A DNA stretch of 64,000 nucleotides from Deltaproteobacteria bacterium (GCA_020632715.1 JACKFA010000005.1:1-64000), one strand, 5' to 3'; positions 17,472-26,822 are shown, counted from the first letter of the stretch. Numbers and translations are program-made. Notes: generated from the letters alone by a model not told the origin.

Positions 17472-20306
17472 CTACGCTGGCGACCCGCTCGTGGTTACGC
17501 CGGCCGACCCGCCCGGGTCAACCGCGACCGGCTCCGGCCCGCGCGTCGCCGCCTCCGACAGGAGGTCCGGCACCGCCCCCTTGCCGTGCCCATCGAGCGC
17601 CGTCCGCGCCGCGAGGAACCCCGGCAGCTCGTCCACGTCGCTCCCGAAGAGCGCCGCCGCGAGCTCCGTCGGCCGCACGTGCGGCCCGAGGTTCAGATCG
17701 ACCCGCCACCGCAGGAGCGCCCCGTCCGCCGGGAGCCCGAGCAGCGCCCGCTCCGTCGCCGTCGGCCGGTCGCAGACCGCCGACACGAGCCCGTCGGTCA
17801 CGTCGATCTCCCGCGCGCTGTCCTTCCGCGCGACCGTCATCGGCACGCGCTCCCCCGACAGGAGCCGCGCCACCGCCTCGCGCACGCGCCCGTCGTCGAG
17901 CGTGTCCGCCCGCACCACGTACTCCGCGAGCTTCGCGACCCGCGACGGCGCGTGCACCTTCCCGCGGAGCCGCGCCGCCGCCCGGAACACGAGCCCCTCG
18001 TCGCTCACGGCGTTCAACCGCGCGAGGAGCGCGTCCGGCGCGAGGTCGTCGGTGAGCTGCACGTCCACGAGCTCGGCGAGCGCGTGCACCCCGAGCGTCA
18101 GCGCCGGCCCGAACGACATCTGCGGCGCCGGCGAGAACCCACGGCTCATCACGGGGGTGAGCCCCGCGCGCCGGAGGATCCGCGGCAGCACGCGCGCGAG
18201 GTCGAGGTGGCTCGTCATCGCGACCGCCCCGAGCTTCGTGTACTGGAGCCGGTAGTGGTGCGCCTGCCCCTGCGACGGCCGGATCGGCGGCAGGTTCTGG
18301 TTCTTCCGGTTCTTCCGGATCTGCCGGTAGGCCGGCACGAACGCGTCCTCCCCCTCGGCGTCGCGGTCGCGCGGCGCCATCGCGCCGAGCTTCGTCAGGA
18401 AGTCGACCCGCTCCTCGCGCATCTGCGTCATGTCGCACGCGATGCCGCAGTGGTAGCAGATGAGCTTCCGCTGGTCGGCCTCGGCGTCCTGTACGTTGGT
18501 GTGGTGCACCTGCGCGCCCTTCGGCTTCCCGCAGGGGGGCGACAGGCGGTTCTTCGTCGCCCGCTTCCACTCCTGCTTCAAGAAGCCCGGCTCGAGCCCG
18601 ACGTCGATGTGGTCCCACGGGAGCCGCCCGTCGACCGGGATCGTCCCGAGGTAGCGCTGCGCGTCCACGCCGAGCTCCGTCATCGCCTCGGTCCACGCCT
18701 CGAAGCGGAGCACGTCGTCCCAGCTGTCCATGCGCGCGCCCTTCCGGAACGCGAGCTCCACGAGGTCCGCGAGCTCGCGATCCCCGCGGGCGAGCACCCC
18801 CTCGACGAAGCTCACGCGCGAGTCGTGCCACTTGAGCGAGATGTTCCGCTCGCGCCCGAGCTCGAAGAGGAGCTTCTGCTTCCGCGCGATCTCCTCGAGC
18901 GAGTCCATCGCCGCCCACTGGAACGGCGTGTGCGGCTTCGGCACGTGGCTCGACGCGCTCGCGGTCACGCGCAGCCGCGACCGGTTGTGGTAGCGGAGCC
19001 CGATGTCGCGCGCCTTCGCGGCCGTGTGGACGATGCCCGCCACGTCCTCGTCGGTCTCCGTCGGGAGGCCGATCATGAAGTAGAACTTCATCTTCGACCA
19101 ACCGCGCGCGAACACGCGCTCGGCCGTCGTCATGATGTCCTCTTCGCTGATGTTCTTGTTCACGACGTCGCGCATGCGCTGGGTGCCCGCCTCGGGCGCG
19201 AACGTGAGCCCCGTCGCCTTCACGCTCGAGATCTCGTCGAGGAGGTCCTCGTCGAGCCCGTACGCGCGGAGCGAGCTCACCGTGAGGCTCGTGCGGCGCG
19301 CGCGGAGCTTCTCCATGACGCGCTTGATGAGCGGGCTCACGCACGAGTAGTCGGCGGTCGACAGGCTCGTGAGCGAGGCCTCGTCGTAGCCGCCGCGGTC
19401 GAGCGAGGCGATCACCGCGTCCACGACGGCCTCGGGGTCGCGCTCGCGCACCGGGCGGTAGATCATCCCGGCCTGGCAGAAGCGGCAGCCCTCCGTGCAG
19501 CCGCGCGCGATCTCGATGGACGCGCGGTCGAAGATGGCCTGCGTCGCGGCGACCGGCGCCCCCGTCGGGAACGGGTAGCGGTTGATGTCGGCCACGACCG
19601 CGCGCTTGACGGGGTAGGGCCCGCGCGCCGTCTCCGGGTCGACGACGAGGAGGTCGCTCCGCTCGTCCCGCACGACGTCGTAGAGCGACGGCACGTAGAA
19701 GCCGCCCATCGCCGCGAGGCGCGCGAGCTGCTCGCCCCGCGGGACGGCGGCCCGCTTCCAGTCGGCGAGCGCGTGGAGCGCGCGCGGGAAGAGCTCCTCG
19801 GCGTCGCCCACGAGGAAGGCGTCGATGAACGGCGCCATCGGCTCGGCGTGGGTCGCGGCCGGCCCCCCGGCGAGGACGACCGGGTGCGAGGCGTCGCGGT
19901 CGGCCGTCCGTAGCGGGATCCCGCAGAGGTCGAGCAGGTTCAGCGCGTTCGTGTAGGTCATCTCGTACTGGAGCGAGATCCCGACGACGTCGAAGTCCGC
20001 GAGCGACCGCGCCGACTCGAGCGAGAGCAGCGGGAGCCCGCGCGCGCGCAGCTCCGCCTCCATGTCGACCCAGGGCGAGAACGCGCGCTCGCAGGCGACG
20101 CGCGGGTCCTTGTTCAGGAGGTCGTAGATGATGCGCGTGCCGAGGTGGCTCATCCCGACGTCGTAGAGGTCGGGGAACGCCATGCAGACCGTGATGTCGA
20201 CGGTGTCCCAGTCCTTCCGCTGCGACAGGTACTCGGCGCCGAGGTAGCGCGCGGGCTTCGCGACCTTGTGGACGAAGTGGGCGTAGGGGTGGCGGCTGGC
20301 CGTCAT
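17472..20306 (-). CDS. B12-binding radical SAM protein fused to DUF2344
   Basis: This 944-residue protein has an N-terminal cobalamin-binding-like region (about 30-190). The radical SAM core has CTEGCRFC (about 268) for the 4Fe-4S cluster, then SLSTADYSC and FMIGLPTE. A second Cys group (CYHCGIACD, about 630) may hold another cluster. From about 690 the sequence matches the separate DUF2344 family (YRLQYTKLGAVAMTSHLD, SRGFSPAPQMSFGPALTLG). This corresponds to the TIGR03960/TIGR03936 pair as one chain, widely conserved and of uncertain chemistry, often encoded near rne/rng and ribosomal genes. Here it is a single gene. Confidence 0.9.
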   Translation of the reverse strand: MTASRHPYAHFVHKVAKPARYLGAEYLSQRKDWDTVDITVCMAFPDLYDVGMSHLGTRIIYDLLNKDPRVACERAFSPWVDMEAELRARGLPLLSLESARSLADFDVVGISLQYEMTYTNALNLLDLCGIPLRTADRDASHPVVLAGGPAATHAEPMAPFIDAFLVGDAEELFPRALHALADWKRAAVPRGEQLARLAAMGGFYVPSLYDVVRDERSDLLVVDPETARGPYPVKRAVVADINRYPFPTGAPVAATQAIFDRASIEIARGCTEGCRFCQAGMIYRPVRERDPEAVVDAVIASLDRGGYDEASLTSLSTADYSCVSPLIKRVMEKLRARRTSLTVSSLRAYGLDEDLLDEISSVKATGLTFAPEAGTQRMRDVVNKNISEEDIMTTAERVFARGWSKMKFYFMIGLPTETDEDVAGIVHTAAKARDIGLRYHNRSRLRVTASASSHVPKPHTPFQWAAMDSLEEIARKQKLLFELGRERNISLKWHDSRVSFVEGVLARGDRELADLVELAFRKGARMDSWDDVLRFEAWTEAMTELGVDAQRYLGTIPVDGRLPWDHIDVGLEPGFLKQEWKRATKNRLSPPCGKPKGAQVHHTNVQDAEADQRKLICYHCGIACDMTQMREERVDFLTKLGAMAPRDRDAEGEDAFVPAYRQIRKNRKNQNLPPIRPSQGQAHHYRLQYTKLGAVAMTSHLDLARVLPRILRRAGLTPVMSRGFSPAPQMSFGPALTLGVHALAELVDVQLTDDLAPDALLARLNAVSDEGLVFRAAARLRGKVHAPSRVAKLAEYVVRADTLDDGRVREAVARLLSGERVPMTVARKDSAREIDVTDGLVSAVCDRPTATERALLGLPADGALLRWRVDLNLGPHVRPTELAAALFGSDVDELPGFLAARTALDGHGKGAVPDLLSEAATRGPEPVAVDPGGSAGVTTSGSPA

Positions 20307-20404
20307 CGGGCGTCCTCGTCGTGGAGCGGCTGGGGACCGGTGTATAGGGAGCCCACGCGCGACAAGTCAATGAACGCGCGCCGCGGCGGCGGCCTCGCTG
20401 GCCG

Positions 20405-20433
20405 TTGACACGGGTTCGCGCCGCATCTAGCCT
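20405..20433 (+). promoter_or_regulatory. Sigma-70 type promoter
   Basis: A perfect TTGACA (20405-20410), a 17-base spacer and TAGCCT (20428-20433) lie 40 bases before the lipoprotein start, which itself has GGAGG at 20461-20465. Confidence 0.6.
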
Positions 20434-20473
20434 CCGCGTTCGTCCCCGACATCGAACCGCGGAGGCAGATCCC

Positions 20474-21292
20474 ATGACCCGGACCGGCTCGCTCTTCACG
20501 CGCGCGGCGCTCGCGACCTCGTTTCTGGCCCTCGCGCTCGGCGCGTGCGGCGACGACGGCGGCTCCTCGACGACCGACACCGCGACCCCGAACGACACGG
20601 CCGTCGCGGACACGGCGGTCGCCGACACGGCCGTCGCGGACACGGCGGTCGCCGACACGGCCGTCGCGGACACGGCCACCGTCGCGCAGGACACGGCGAC
20701 GCCGCAGGACACGACGCCGGCGGACACGGTCGTGACCGATCCGGCGGCGGGCCTCTGCCCGAAGATGATCGACTGCGCGCAGGCGTGCCTCGCGCTCCCG
20801 TCGGACCAGCTCTCGGGGTGCCTCGCCGATTGCCGCGCGGGCGCCAAGGACGGGGCGGAGCAGGCGGCCTACGACGGGCTCATGGGCTGCATCGCGTCGC
20901 ACAGCTGCCCGCCGACGGACTCCTCGAAGACGGCGCTGCGCGCGTCGTACGAGTGCCAGCGCCAGTGCCTGGGCGAGCTCGCGACGTGCCGCGCGGGGAG
21001 CTTCGGCGCCGGGAACTGCGTGAACGTCGCGACCTGCATCAACAACGACTGCTTCGAGGGCGACGTCGTCTGCGAGCGCGCCTGCATGAGCGGCTCGACC
21101 GCCGACGCCGTGAAGTACTACCTCGACTACGAGTACTGCGCGCTCGCGCAGTGCTACGACCCGGAGGACGTCATCGGCCAGGAGACCTGCGTGCTGCAGG
21201 CGTCCGGTGAGCCGACCTGCAACCCGAGCTACCAGCAGTGCTACGGCAACGTCGGCGGCTCCGCGGGGGCGGGCGCCGGCGGCGGCGAGTAG
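20474..21292 (+). CDS. Lipoprotein with Asp/Thr-rich repeat linker
   Basis: This 272-residue protein has a lipoprotein signal with lipobox LGAC and the sequence CGDDGG straight after it. A linker of about 70 residues repeats AVADT and related units. The folded part from residue 93 contains about 18 Cys in spaced pairs (CPKMIDCAQACLAL, CQRQCLGELATC, CNPSYQQC), pointing to a disulfide-rich outer domain. ATG and GGAGG are well placed. A second lipoprotein at 59441 shares the CGDDGG plus DT linker but not the Cys domain. Function unknown. Confidence 0.85.
   Translation: MTRTGSLFTRAALATSFLALALGACGDDGGSSTTDTATPNDTAVADTAVADTAVADTAVADTAVADTATVAQDTATPQDTTPADTVVTDPAAGLCPKMIDCAQACLALPSDQLSGCLADCRAGAKDGAEQAAYDGLMGCIASHSCPPTDSSKTALRASYECQRQCLGELATCRAGSFGAGNCVNVATCINNDCFEGDVVCERACMSGSTADAVKYYLDYEYCALAQCYDPEDVIGQETCVLQASGEPTCNPSYQQCYGNVGGSAGAGAGGGE
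20594..20677 (+). repeat. 30-bp coding tandem repeat
   Basis: A 30-base unit starting GACACGGCCGTCGCGGACAC repeats about 2.8 times without change. It encodes alternating AVADT blocks of the lipoprotein linker. The near identity at DNA level suggests recent slippage. Confidence 0.8.
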
Positions 21293-21303
21293 GCGCGCCG
21301 GCC

Positions 21304-21762
21304 GTGGCCGTGACGGTGTCCGTGCGCCGGGCCGGGGAGGGCGACCACGCCTTCCTCGTCGCCGGCAACGTGGCGCTCGCGCGCGAGTCCGAGGGGCTCG
21401 CGCTCGACGAGGCGGTCGTGCGCCGCGGCGTCGCGGCCTGCCTCGCCGACCCGGCGAAGGGGTTCTACCTCGTCGCCGAGGACGACGCCGGGCAGCGCCT
21501 GGGCCAGCTCATGGTCACGACCGAGTGGAGCGACTGGCGCGACGGTGTCTTCTTCTGGATCCAGTCGGTGTATGTCATCGGAGACGCCCGGCGGCGCGGC
21601 GTCTATGCTGCGCTGCACAACGAGGTCATTCGCTTGTCTGAGGCGGCCGGCAACGTCGTCGGGGTGCGGCTTTATGTGCACCGCGACAACGTCGGCGCGA
21701 TGGCGACGTACCGCCGCATGGGGATGAGCGAGAGCCACTACGCGCTCTACGAGGCGGGCTGA
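21304..21762 (+). CDS. GNAT-family N-acetyltransferase
   Basis: This 152-residue protein has the GNAT pattern: strands 1-3, then IQSVYVIGDARRRGVYAALH (about 91-110), the acetyl-CoA loop R-R-x-G-V-Y, and the C-terminal RLYVHRDNVGAMATYRRMGM typical of the superfamily. The likely start is GTG at 21304, 11 bases after the lipoprotein stop; a second GTG lies at 21310. It probably moves an acetyl group to an amine of a small molecule or protein; the substrate cannot be read from sequence. It converges with the next minus-strand gene with a two-base gap. Confidence 0.88.
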   Translation: MAVTVSVRRAGEGDHAFLVAGNVALARESEGLALDEAVVRRGVAACLADPAKGFYLVAEDDAGQRLGQLMVTTEWSDWRDGVFFWIQSVYVIGDARRRGVYAALHNEVIRLSEAAGNVVGVRLYVHRDNVGAMATYRRMGMSESHYALYEAG

Positions 21763-21764
21763 GG

Positions 21765-22322
21765 CTACCGCGTGACGAGCGCCGCGAGCCGCTCGACGAT
21801 CGCCTCGAGCAGCGCCGCGTCGCGCGCGTCGTAGCCGAGGCCCTCGAGGTCGGGCTCGTGGGCGCCGGCGTCCGCGAGGCTGCGCATGAAGTAGCGCGCG
21901 TCCCAGTCACCCTCGTCGAGCCCGTCGCGGAGGTCGCGCAGCCGCTCGGCCGCGTCGAGGTCGTCCGCGCGCGCCCGCCGCACGATGAGCACGTCGAGCA
22001 TCTCGCGGGCGGCCTCGACGTGCGGGAGGCGCGCGAGGAACCAGCCCACGACGGCTGGCGTGGACGCGGCGGCGACGAGCTCCTCGAGCCCCACGCCGCG
22101 GGCTGAGAGGAGGCCGTTCACGCCGAGGCCGAGGTCGGACGTGATCGCGGTGCGCTTGAACCCGGCGCCGATGACGGCGACGTCGACCCCGCCGACGCCC
22201 CCGTGGCCCGGCCGCCGCAGCTTCAGGACCCGGAGCGCCCCGTCGGCGCTCGAGACGTCCTCGAGCTCGGTGGTCGCGAGCTGCTCGCGAAAGTGCTCCC
22301 GCAGTCGCTCCCGCGCGCCCAT
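21765..22322 (-). CDS. Conserved protein of unknown function
   Basis: This 185-residue soluble protein starts at an ATG with a strong GAGGAGG site. The first half is beta rich with Gly-rich turns (RRPGHGGVGGVDVAVIGAGF). The second half is helical and charged (AAREMLDVLIVRRARADDLD). I recognise no family. It is last in a run of minus-strand genes, 53 bases after the M50 protease gene, and may be co-transcribed with it. Confidence 0.7.
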   Translation of the reverse strand: MGARERLREHFREQLATTELEDVSSADGALRVLKLRRPGHGGVGGVDVAVIGAGFKRTAITSDLGLGVNGLLSARGVGLEELVAAASTPAVVGWFLARLPHVEAAREMLDVLIVRRARADDLDAAERLRDLRDGLDEGDWDARYFMRSLADAGAHEPDLEGLGYDARDAALLEAIVERLAALVTR

Positions 22323-22375
22323 CTCGCCTCCTCGCGTCCCACGCGCGTCCGTCGTACCGCGTCCGAGCGCGAGCG

Positions 22376-23074
22376 TCACTCGCTCGTGTCGCGCTCCGGC
22401 GGGCCCTTCATCGCGCGGCTGTTGTGCGCGTCCGCGACGGCCTGGATCTGGTCGTCGATGTCGCGGAGGATCCGCACGCGCTCGCGCGCCGTCGGCGGCT
22501 CGTGCCGCTCGACGACGTGGATCCTGAAGGTGCGCACGAACGCGCGCCGCGCCGTCCACCACGCCCGATAGCGCGGGATCACGAGCCAGGCGATCTCGCC
22601 GTCGAAGCCGCGCAGCGGCAGCAGCGAGAGGCCCATCATCCACAGGTTCGTGCGCGTGTAGACGTCGACGAGCTCGGCCCAGACGGAGCCCTCGTCGGTC
22701 GGCTCGCCCAGGACCGCGACGATCCCGAGCACGACGAGGAGCGCCATCGCCTGCGCGAGCACCCCCGCCCACGCGACCCGGACACGGCCCGTCAGCGGCG
22801 CCTCGCCGACGAAGCGCGGCTCGCCACCGAGCCCCTTGAGATCGACCCCGACGACGAAGAGCCCCTCCTGGCGCCCGACCGCCGCGTGCGCCGCCTCGTG
22901 GAGCAGCACGAGCGCGAGCGTCGCGAGCCACGCGACGGGCCGGAACGCGAGCCCGTTCAAGCCCACGAGCGCGACCGGCAGCGACCAATGCCACCGAAGC
23001 GGCACGTCGCGATACCGCCCAGCGCTCAGGTATCCATCGGCGACATGCATCGCATTCACGGTATGCGACATCAC
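22376..23074 (-). CDS. M50-family membrane metalloprotease
   Basis: This 232-residue integral membrane protein resembles site-2 proteases. The zinc motif HEAAH (fitting HExxH) sits in a membrane helix at about 60, and the second motif LLPLRGFDG (about 156) carries the third ligand Asp. Three or four hydrophobic helices are present, and the last 60 residues form a charged cytoplasmic tail (ARERVRILRDIDDQIQAVAD). Such enzymes cleave substrates inside the membrane. Starts are uncertain: GTG 23074, ATG 23071 or ATG 23050, none with a good ribosome site. It follows deoA by 33 bases. The substrate is unknown. Confidence 0.82.
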   Translation of the reverse strand: MMSHTVNAMHVADGYLSAGRYRDVPLRWHWSLPVALVGLNGLAFRPVAWLATLALVLLHEAAHAAVGRQEGLFVVGVDLKGLGGEPRFVGEAPLTGRVRVAWAGVLAQAMALLVVLGIVAVLGEPTDEGSVWAELVDVYTRTNLWMMGLSLLPLRGFDGEIAWLVIPRYRAWWTARRAFVRTFRIHVVERHEPPTARERVRILRDIDDQIQAVADAHNSRAMKGPPERDTSE

Positions 23075-23107
23075 GCGCGGTTCAAAATCGGGGGCGGGCC
23101 CCCGCCG

Positions 23108-24412
23108 TCACCCGAGGCGCTCGATCACGATGGGGACTGCGTCCGGTGCCGCGTCTCCGAGGGTGAACGCCGCGCGTAGCCGCGCGATCGCGTCAGCCGA
23201 GGGCGCGCCGCGCTCGCCGTGGTACACCCGCGCGAGCGCTTCGCCGGCCTCCACGCGCTCCCCGACCCGCGCCTCGATCCGCACGCCCACCGCGGGGTCG
23301 ATGACGTCGCCCTGCCGCTCGCGGCCGGCCCCCATCGCGACGCACGTGAGCGCCACCTCGAGCGCGTCGATGGCCGCCACGAAGCCGCTCCGCTCCGCGA
23401 GCACCAGCGTCGACGCCCCCTCGGCCGCCCGCCCGACGCGCGTGAGGTCGCCGCCCTGCGCCGCCACCATCCGCTCGAAGCGCGCGAGCGCCGACCCGTC
23501 GTCGAGCGCCGCCGCCACGCGCCGCTCGCCCTCCGCGCGCGTGACCCCGGCCGCGATCTCGACCATCGCCCCGCCGAGCGTCACGACCAGCTCCCGCGTG
23601 TCCTCGGGCCCGCCGCCACGCAGCACCTCGAGCGCCTCGTCGACCTCGCAGGCGTTCCCGACCATGCGGCCGATGGGCGCGTCCATGCGCGTCAGGTACG
23701 CGATGACCCGCACCCCCATCGCCTCGCCGACGCCCACCATCGCGCGGGCGAGCGCGCGCCCCTCGGCGAGCGTCTTCATGAACGCGCCGCGCCCGACCTT
23801 CACGTCGAGCACGAGCCCCTCGATGCCCTCGGCGAGCTTCTTCGACATGATGCTCGCGACGATGAGCGGCAGCGACGGCACCGTCGCCGTCACGTCGCGC
23901 AGCGCGTAGAGCCGCTTGTCCGCCGGCGCGATGTCGGCGGTCTGCCCGACGATGGCGCACCCGACGTCGCCGAGGATCTCGACGAGGCGCGCCGTGTCCA
24001 CGTCGGCCGAGAAGCCGCCGATGGCCTCGAGCTTGTCGATCGTCCCGCCCGTGTGCCCGAGCCCGCGCCCCGACACCATCGGCACGACGCACCCGCACGC
24101 GGCCGCCGCCGGCGCGAGCGGGAGCGAGATCTTGTCGCCGACCCCGCCCGTCGAGTGCTTGTCGACCCGCCCGGGCCCGAGCGCCGCCAGGTCGAGCACG
24201 CTCCCCGAGCGCAGCATCGCGTCGACGAGCGCCCCCGTCTCGGCGTCGTCGAGCCCGCGGAAGAAGATGGCCATCGCGAGCGCGGCCATCTGCTCCTCAG
24301 GCAGGTCGCCGCGGCTGTAGCGGTCGATCACCCAGCGGATCTCCGCCTCCTCGAGGCGGCCGCCGTCGCGCTTGCGGGTGATGATGTCGACGATCGAGTG
24401 CACGTGCGCCAA
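23108..24412 (-). CDS. deoA: Pyrimidine-nucleoside (thymidine) phosphorylase
   Basis: This 434-residue enzyme splits thymidine or uridine with phosphate to base and (deoxy)ribose-1-phosphate. The signature SGRGLGHTGGTIDKLEAI is intact, KHSTGGVGDK binds phosphate, and the pattern continues to the C-terminal barrel-sandwich (VRIEARVGERVEAGEALARV). The chosen TTG start at 24412 has GAGG seven bases upstream; a GTG at 24403 is the alternative. It begins 9 bases after the short ALDH gene, within the deoC-ALDH-ALDH-deoA unit for deoxynucleoside use. Confidence 0.95.
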   Translation of the reverse strand: MAHVHSIVDIITRKRDGGRLEEAEIRWVIDRYSRGDLPEEQMAALAMAIFFRGLDDAETGALVDAMLRSGSVLDLAALGPGRVDKHSTGGVGDKISLPLAPAAAACGCVVPMVSGRGLGHTGGTIDKLEAIGGFSADVDTARLVEILGDVGCAIVGQTADIAPADKRLYALRDVTATVPSLPLIVASIMSKKLAEGIEGLVLDVKVGRGAFMKTLAEGRALARAMVGVGEAMGVRVIAYLTRMDAPIGRMVGNACEVDEALEVLRGGGPEDTRELVVTLGGAMVEIAAGVTRAEGERRVAAALDDGSALARFERMVAAQGGDLTRVGRAAEGASTLVLAERSGFVAAIDALEVALTCVAMGAGRERQGDVIDPAVGVRIEARVGERVEAGEALARVYHGERGAPSADAIARLRAAFTLGDAAPDAVPIVIERLG

Positions 24413-24421
24413 GGGACGGCC

Positions 24422-25306
24422 TCAGCTCCCCATCGGGTGCCAGGCCGTCTTCGTCTCGGTGAACGGCAGGATCCAGTACGGGCTCTGGCGGCTCTCCTGC
24501 CGCCACTCGGCCGGCGACGCGTCGTCGACGAACTTCGTCCGCTTGACGCTCTCGGCCGCCGACACCTGGATCGCCTTCTGCTCCTCGCTCGAGAGGCCGA
24601 CCCCGAAGAACGCGTCGAGGTCCATGTGCCCGGAGACGTAGCTCCCGACGTCCTCCCAGAGCGCCGTCAGCAGGTTCACGACGCCCCCCGGCAGGTCGCT
24701 CGTGGCGAGCGCCTCGGCGAGCTCGATGGCGACGACGGCGTTGTCGGGCGTGACCATCACGATGGCCGCGTTCCCGATGCTGATGAGCGGCGCCATCACC
24801 GACACGAGCCCGAGCAGCGGCGCCGTCTTCGGCGCGACCGCCGCGACGACCCCGGTCGGCTCGATGAACGAGAAGTTGAAGTGCTGCGACGCCACCGGGT
24901 TCGTGTTCCCGAAGACCTGCGTGACCTTGTCGCACCAGCCCGCGTAATAGACCAGCCGGTCCACCGCCGCGCCGACCTCGGCCTGCGCCTCGCTCGCGCT
25001 GTAGCCGTGGAGCTCCGCGAGCAGCCGCTCGAACACCGCGGCGCGCCCCTCGAGCATCTCGGCCATGCGGTAGAGGATCTGCCCGCGGTTGAACGCCGAC
25101 CGCGCGGCCCACGGCGCCTGCGCCTTGCGCGCGGCGACCATGGCCCCACGGAAGTCCTTCCTCGTGGCTCGGCACACGTTCGCCACGAACGCCCCCTTGT
25201 GGTCCTTCACGACGAGGTAGTGCCCCCCCTCGGAGCGCGGGAACGCGCCGCCGATGTAGAGCTTGTAGGTCTTCTTGACCGGGACGCGGGTCGGAGCCGT
25301 CGCCAT
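24422..25306 (-). CDS. Short aldehyde dehydrogenase-like protein lacking the catalytic half
   Basis: This 294-residue protein aligns with the N-terminal NAD-binding portion of aldehyde dehydrogenases (FNRGQILYRMAEMLEGR, FIEPTGVVAAVAPKTAPLLG, PGGVVNLLT). It stops near where a normal 480-500 residue enzyme would begin its catalytic domain. The LELGGK Glu and the GQxC Cys region are absent. The frame is intact with its own stop, start and operon coupling: its ATG overlaps the full-length ALDH stop as TGATG. It may partner the full enzyme or bind NAD in a hetero-oligomer; activity alone is unlikely. Paired ALDH genes after deoC are, to my knowledge, seen elsewhere. Confidence 0.85.
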   Translation of the reverse strand: MATAPTRVPVKKTYKLYIGGAFPRSEGGHYLVVKDHKGAFVANVCRATRKDFRGAMVAARKAQAPWAARSAFNRGQILYRMAEMLEGRAAVFERLLAELHGYSASEAQAEVGAAVDRLVYYAGWCDKVTQVFGNTNPVASQHFNFSFIEPTGVVAAVAPKTAPLLGLVSVMAPLISIGNAAIVMVTPDNAVVAIELAEALATSDLPGGVVNLLTALWEDVGSYVSGHMDLDAFFGVGLSSEEQKAIQVSAAESVKRTKFVDDASPAEWRQESRQSPYWILPFTETKTAWHPMGS

Positions 25307-26808
25307 CAGCCGATCTCCAGGTACGGGAGGAGCCCGTGGCGGCCGCCCTCGCGGCCGAACCCGCTCTCCTTGTAGCCGCCGAACGGGCTCGTGGGGTCGA
25401 ACTTGTTGAACGTGTTCCCCCAGATGACGCCCGCCTGCATGGCGCCGGCGATCTTGAAGAGCTTCGAGCCCTTGTCGCTCCAGATCCCCGCGGACAGGCC
25501 GTACGGCGTGTTGTTCGCGCGCTCGATGGCCTCCTCGGGCGTCCGGAAGGTCATCACCGAGAGCACCGGCCCGAAGATCTCCTCCTGGGCGATGCGGTGC
25601 GACGGCGACACGTCCGTGAAGAAGGTCGGCCGGAAGAAGTAGCCCTTCGCGGGCAGGTCGCAGCGGCTCTGGTGCTTCTGCGCGCCCTGGTCGACGCCCG
25701 AGTCCACGAGCTCCTGGATCTTCTCGAGCTGCGGCTTCGAGTTGATGGCGCCGACGTCCGTGTTCTTGTCGAGCGGATCGCCGACGCGGAGGGTCTGGAT
25801 CCGGTGCCCGAGCTTCCGGATGACCGTCTCGGCGACGCTCTCCTCGACGAGGAGGCGCGAGCCCGCGCAGCAGACGTGCCCCTGGTTGAAGAAGATCCCG
25901 TCGATGATGCCCTCGACGGCCTGGTCGATGGGGGCGTCCTCGAAGATGATGTTCGCGCCCTTGCCGCCGAGCTCGAGCGTGAGCCGCTTCTTGGTCCCCG
26001 CGAGCGCGCGCTGGATGATCTTGCCGACGTCCGTCGACCCCGTGAACGCGATCTTGTCGACGTCCGCGTGGTTCACGATGGCAGCGCCCGTCCTCCCGAA
26101 GCCGTTCACGATGTTCACGACGCCGGGCGGGAGATCCGCCTCCTGGAGGATCTCGGCGAGCTTCATCGCCGTGAGCGGCGTCGTCTCGGCCGGCTTCAGC
26201 ACGCAGCAGTTCCCCGCGGCGAGCGCCGGCGCGAGCTTCCACGCGGCCATCAGGAGCGGGAAATTCCACGGGATGATCTGCCCCGCGACCCCGATGGGCT
26301 GGGGCTTCCCGCCCGGGAAGGCGTACTCGAGCTTGTCGGCCCAGCCGGCGTAGTAGAAGAAGTGCGCGGCCGCGAGCGGCACGTCGATGTCGCGCGACTC
26401 CTTGATGGGCTTGCCGCCGTCCATCGACTCGAGGATCGCGAGCTCGCGCGCGCGCTCCTGGATCATGCGGGCGATGCGGAAGATGTACTTCGCCCGCTCG
26501 CTGCCCTTCATCTTCTTCCAGTACTTGTCGTACGCCTTGCGCGACGACTGGACCGCGCGGTCCACCATGGCCTCGTCGGCCTCGGCGACCTCGACGAGCG
26601 GCTCCTCGGTCGCCGGGTTGACCGAGGCGAACCACTTGTCGCCGGCGACGAACTCGCCGTCGATGAAGTGGCCGTAGCGCTTCTCGAAGCGCACGGGGCC
26701 GGTGGACTCGGGCGCGGGGGCGTAGCCCCAGAGGTCGCCGAAGAGGAGGTCGACGGCCTTCTTCGGCTGCCCCTCCCTCTCGACACGGAGCTCGGGTTGA
26801 GCGGACAT
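25306..26808 (-). CDS. Aldehyde dehydrogenase, full length
   Basis: This 500-residue NAD(P)-dependent enzyme has all family marks: PWNFPLLMAAWKLAPALAAG, FTGSTDVGK, the general base Glu in LELGGKGAN, the catalytic Cys in GHVCCAGSR (about 311), and the end PFGGYKESGFGRE. Its place between deoC and deoA suggests it oxidises acetaldehyde released by deoxyribose-5-phosphate cleavage; that substrate is inferred from context. The ATG follows a GGGGGG site by eight bases and the gene starts 14 bases after deoC ends. Confidence 0.95.
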   Translation of the reverse strand: MSAQPELRVEREGQPKKAVDLLFGDLWGYAPAPESTGPVRFEKRYGHFIDGEFVAGDKWFASVNPATEEPLVEVAEADEAMVDRAVQSSRKAYDKYWKKMKGSERAKYIFRIARMIQERARELAILESMDGGKPIKESRDIDVPLAAAHFFYYAGWADKLEYAFPGGKPQPIGVAGQIIPWNFPLLMAAWKLAPALAAGNCCVLKPAETTPLTAMKLAEILQEADLPPGVVNIVNGFGRTGAAIVNHADVDKIAFTGSTDVGKIIQRALAGTKKRLTLELGGKGANIIFEDAPIDQAVEGIIDGIFFNQGHVCCAGSRLLVEESVAETVIRKLGHRIQTLRVGDPLDKNTDVGAINSKPQLEKIQELVDSGVDQGAQKHQSRCDLPAKGYFFRPTFFTDVSPSHRIAQEEIFGPVLSVMTFRTPEEAIERANNTPYGLSAGIWSDKGSKLFKIAGAMQAGVIWGNTFNKFDPTSPFGGYKESGFGREGGRHGLLPYLEIG

Positions 26809-26822
26809 CGTTCGGGCCCCCC

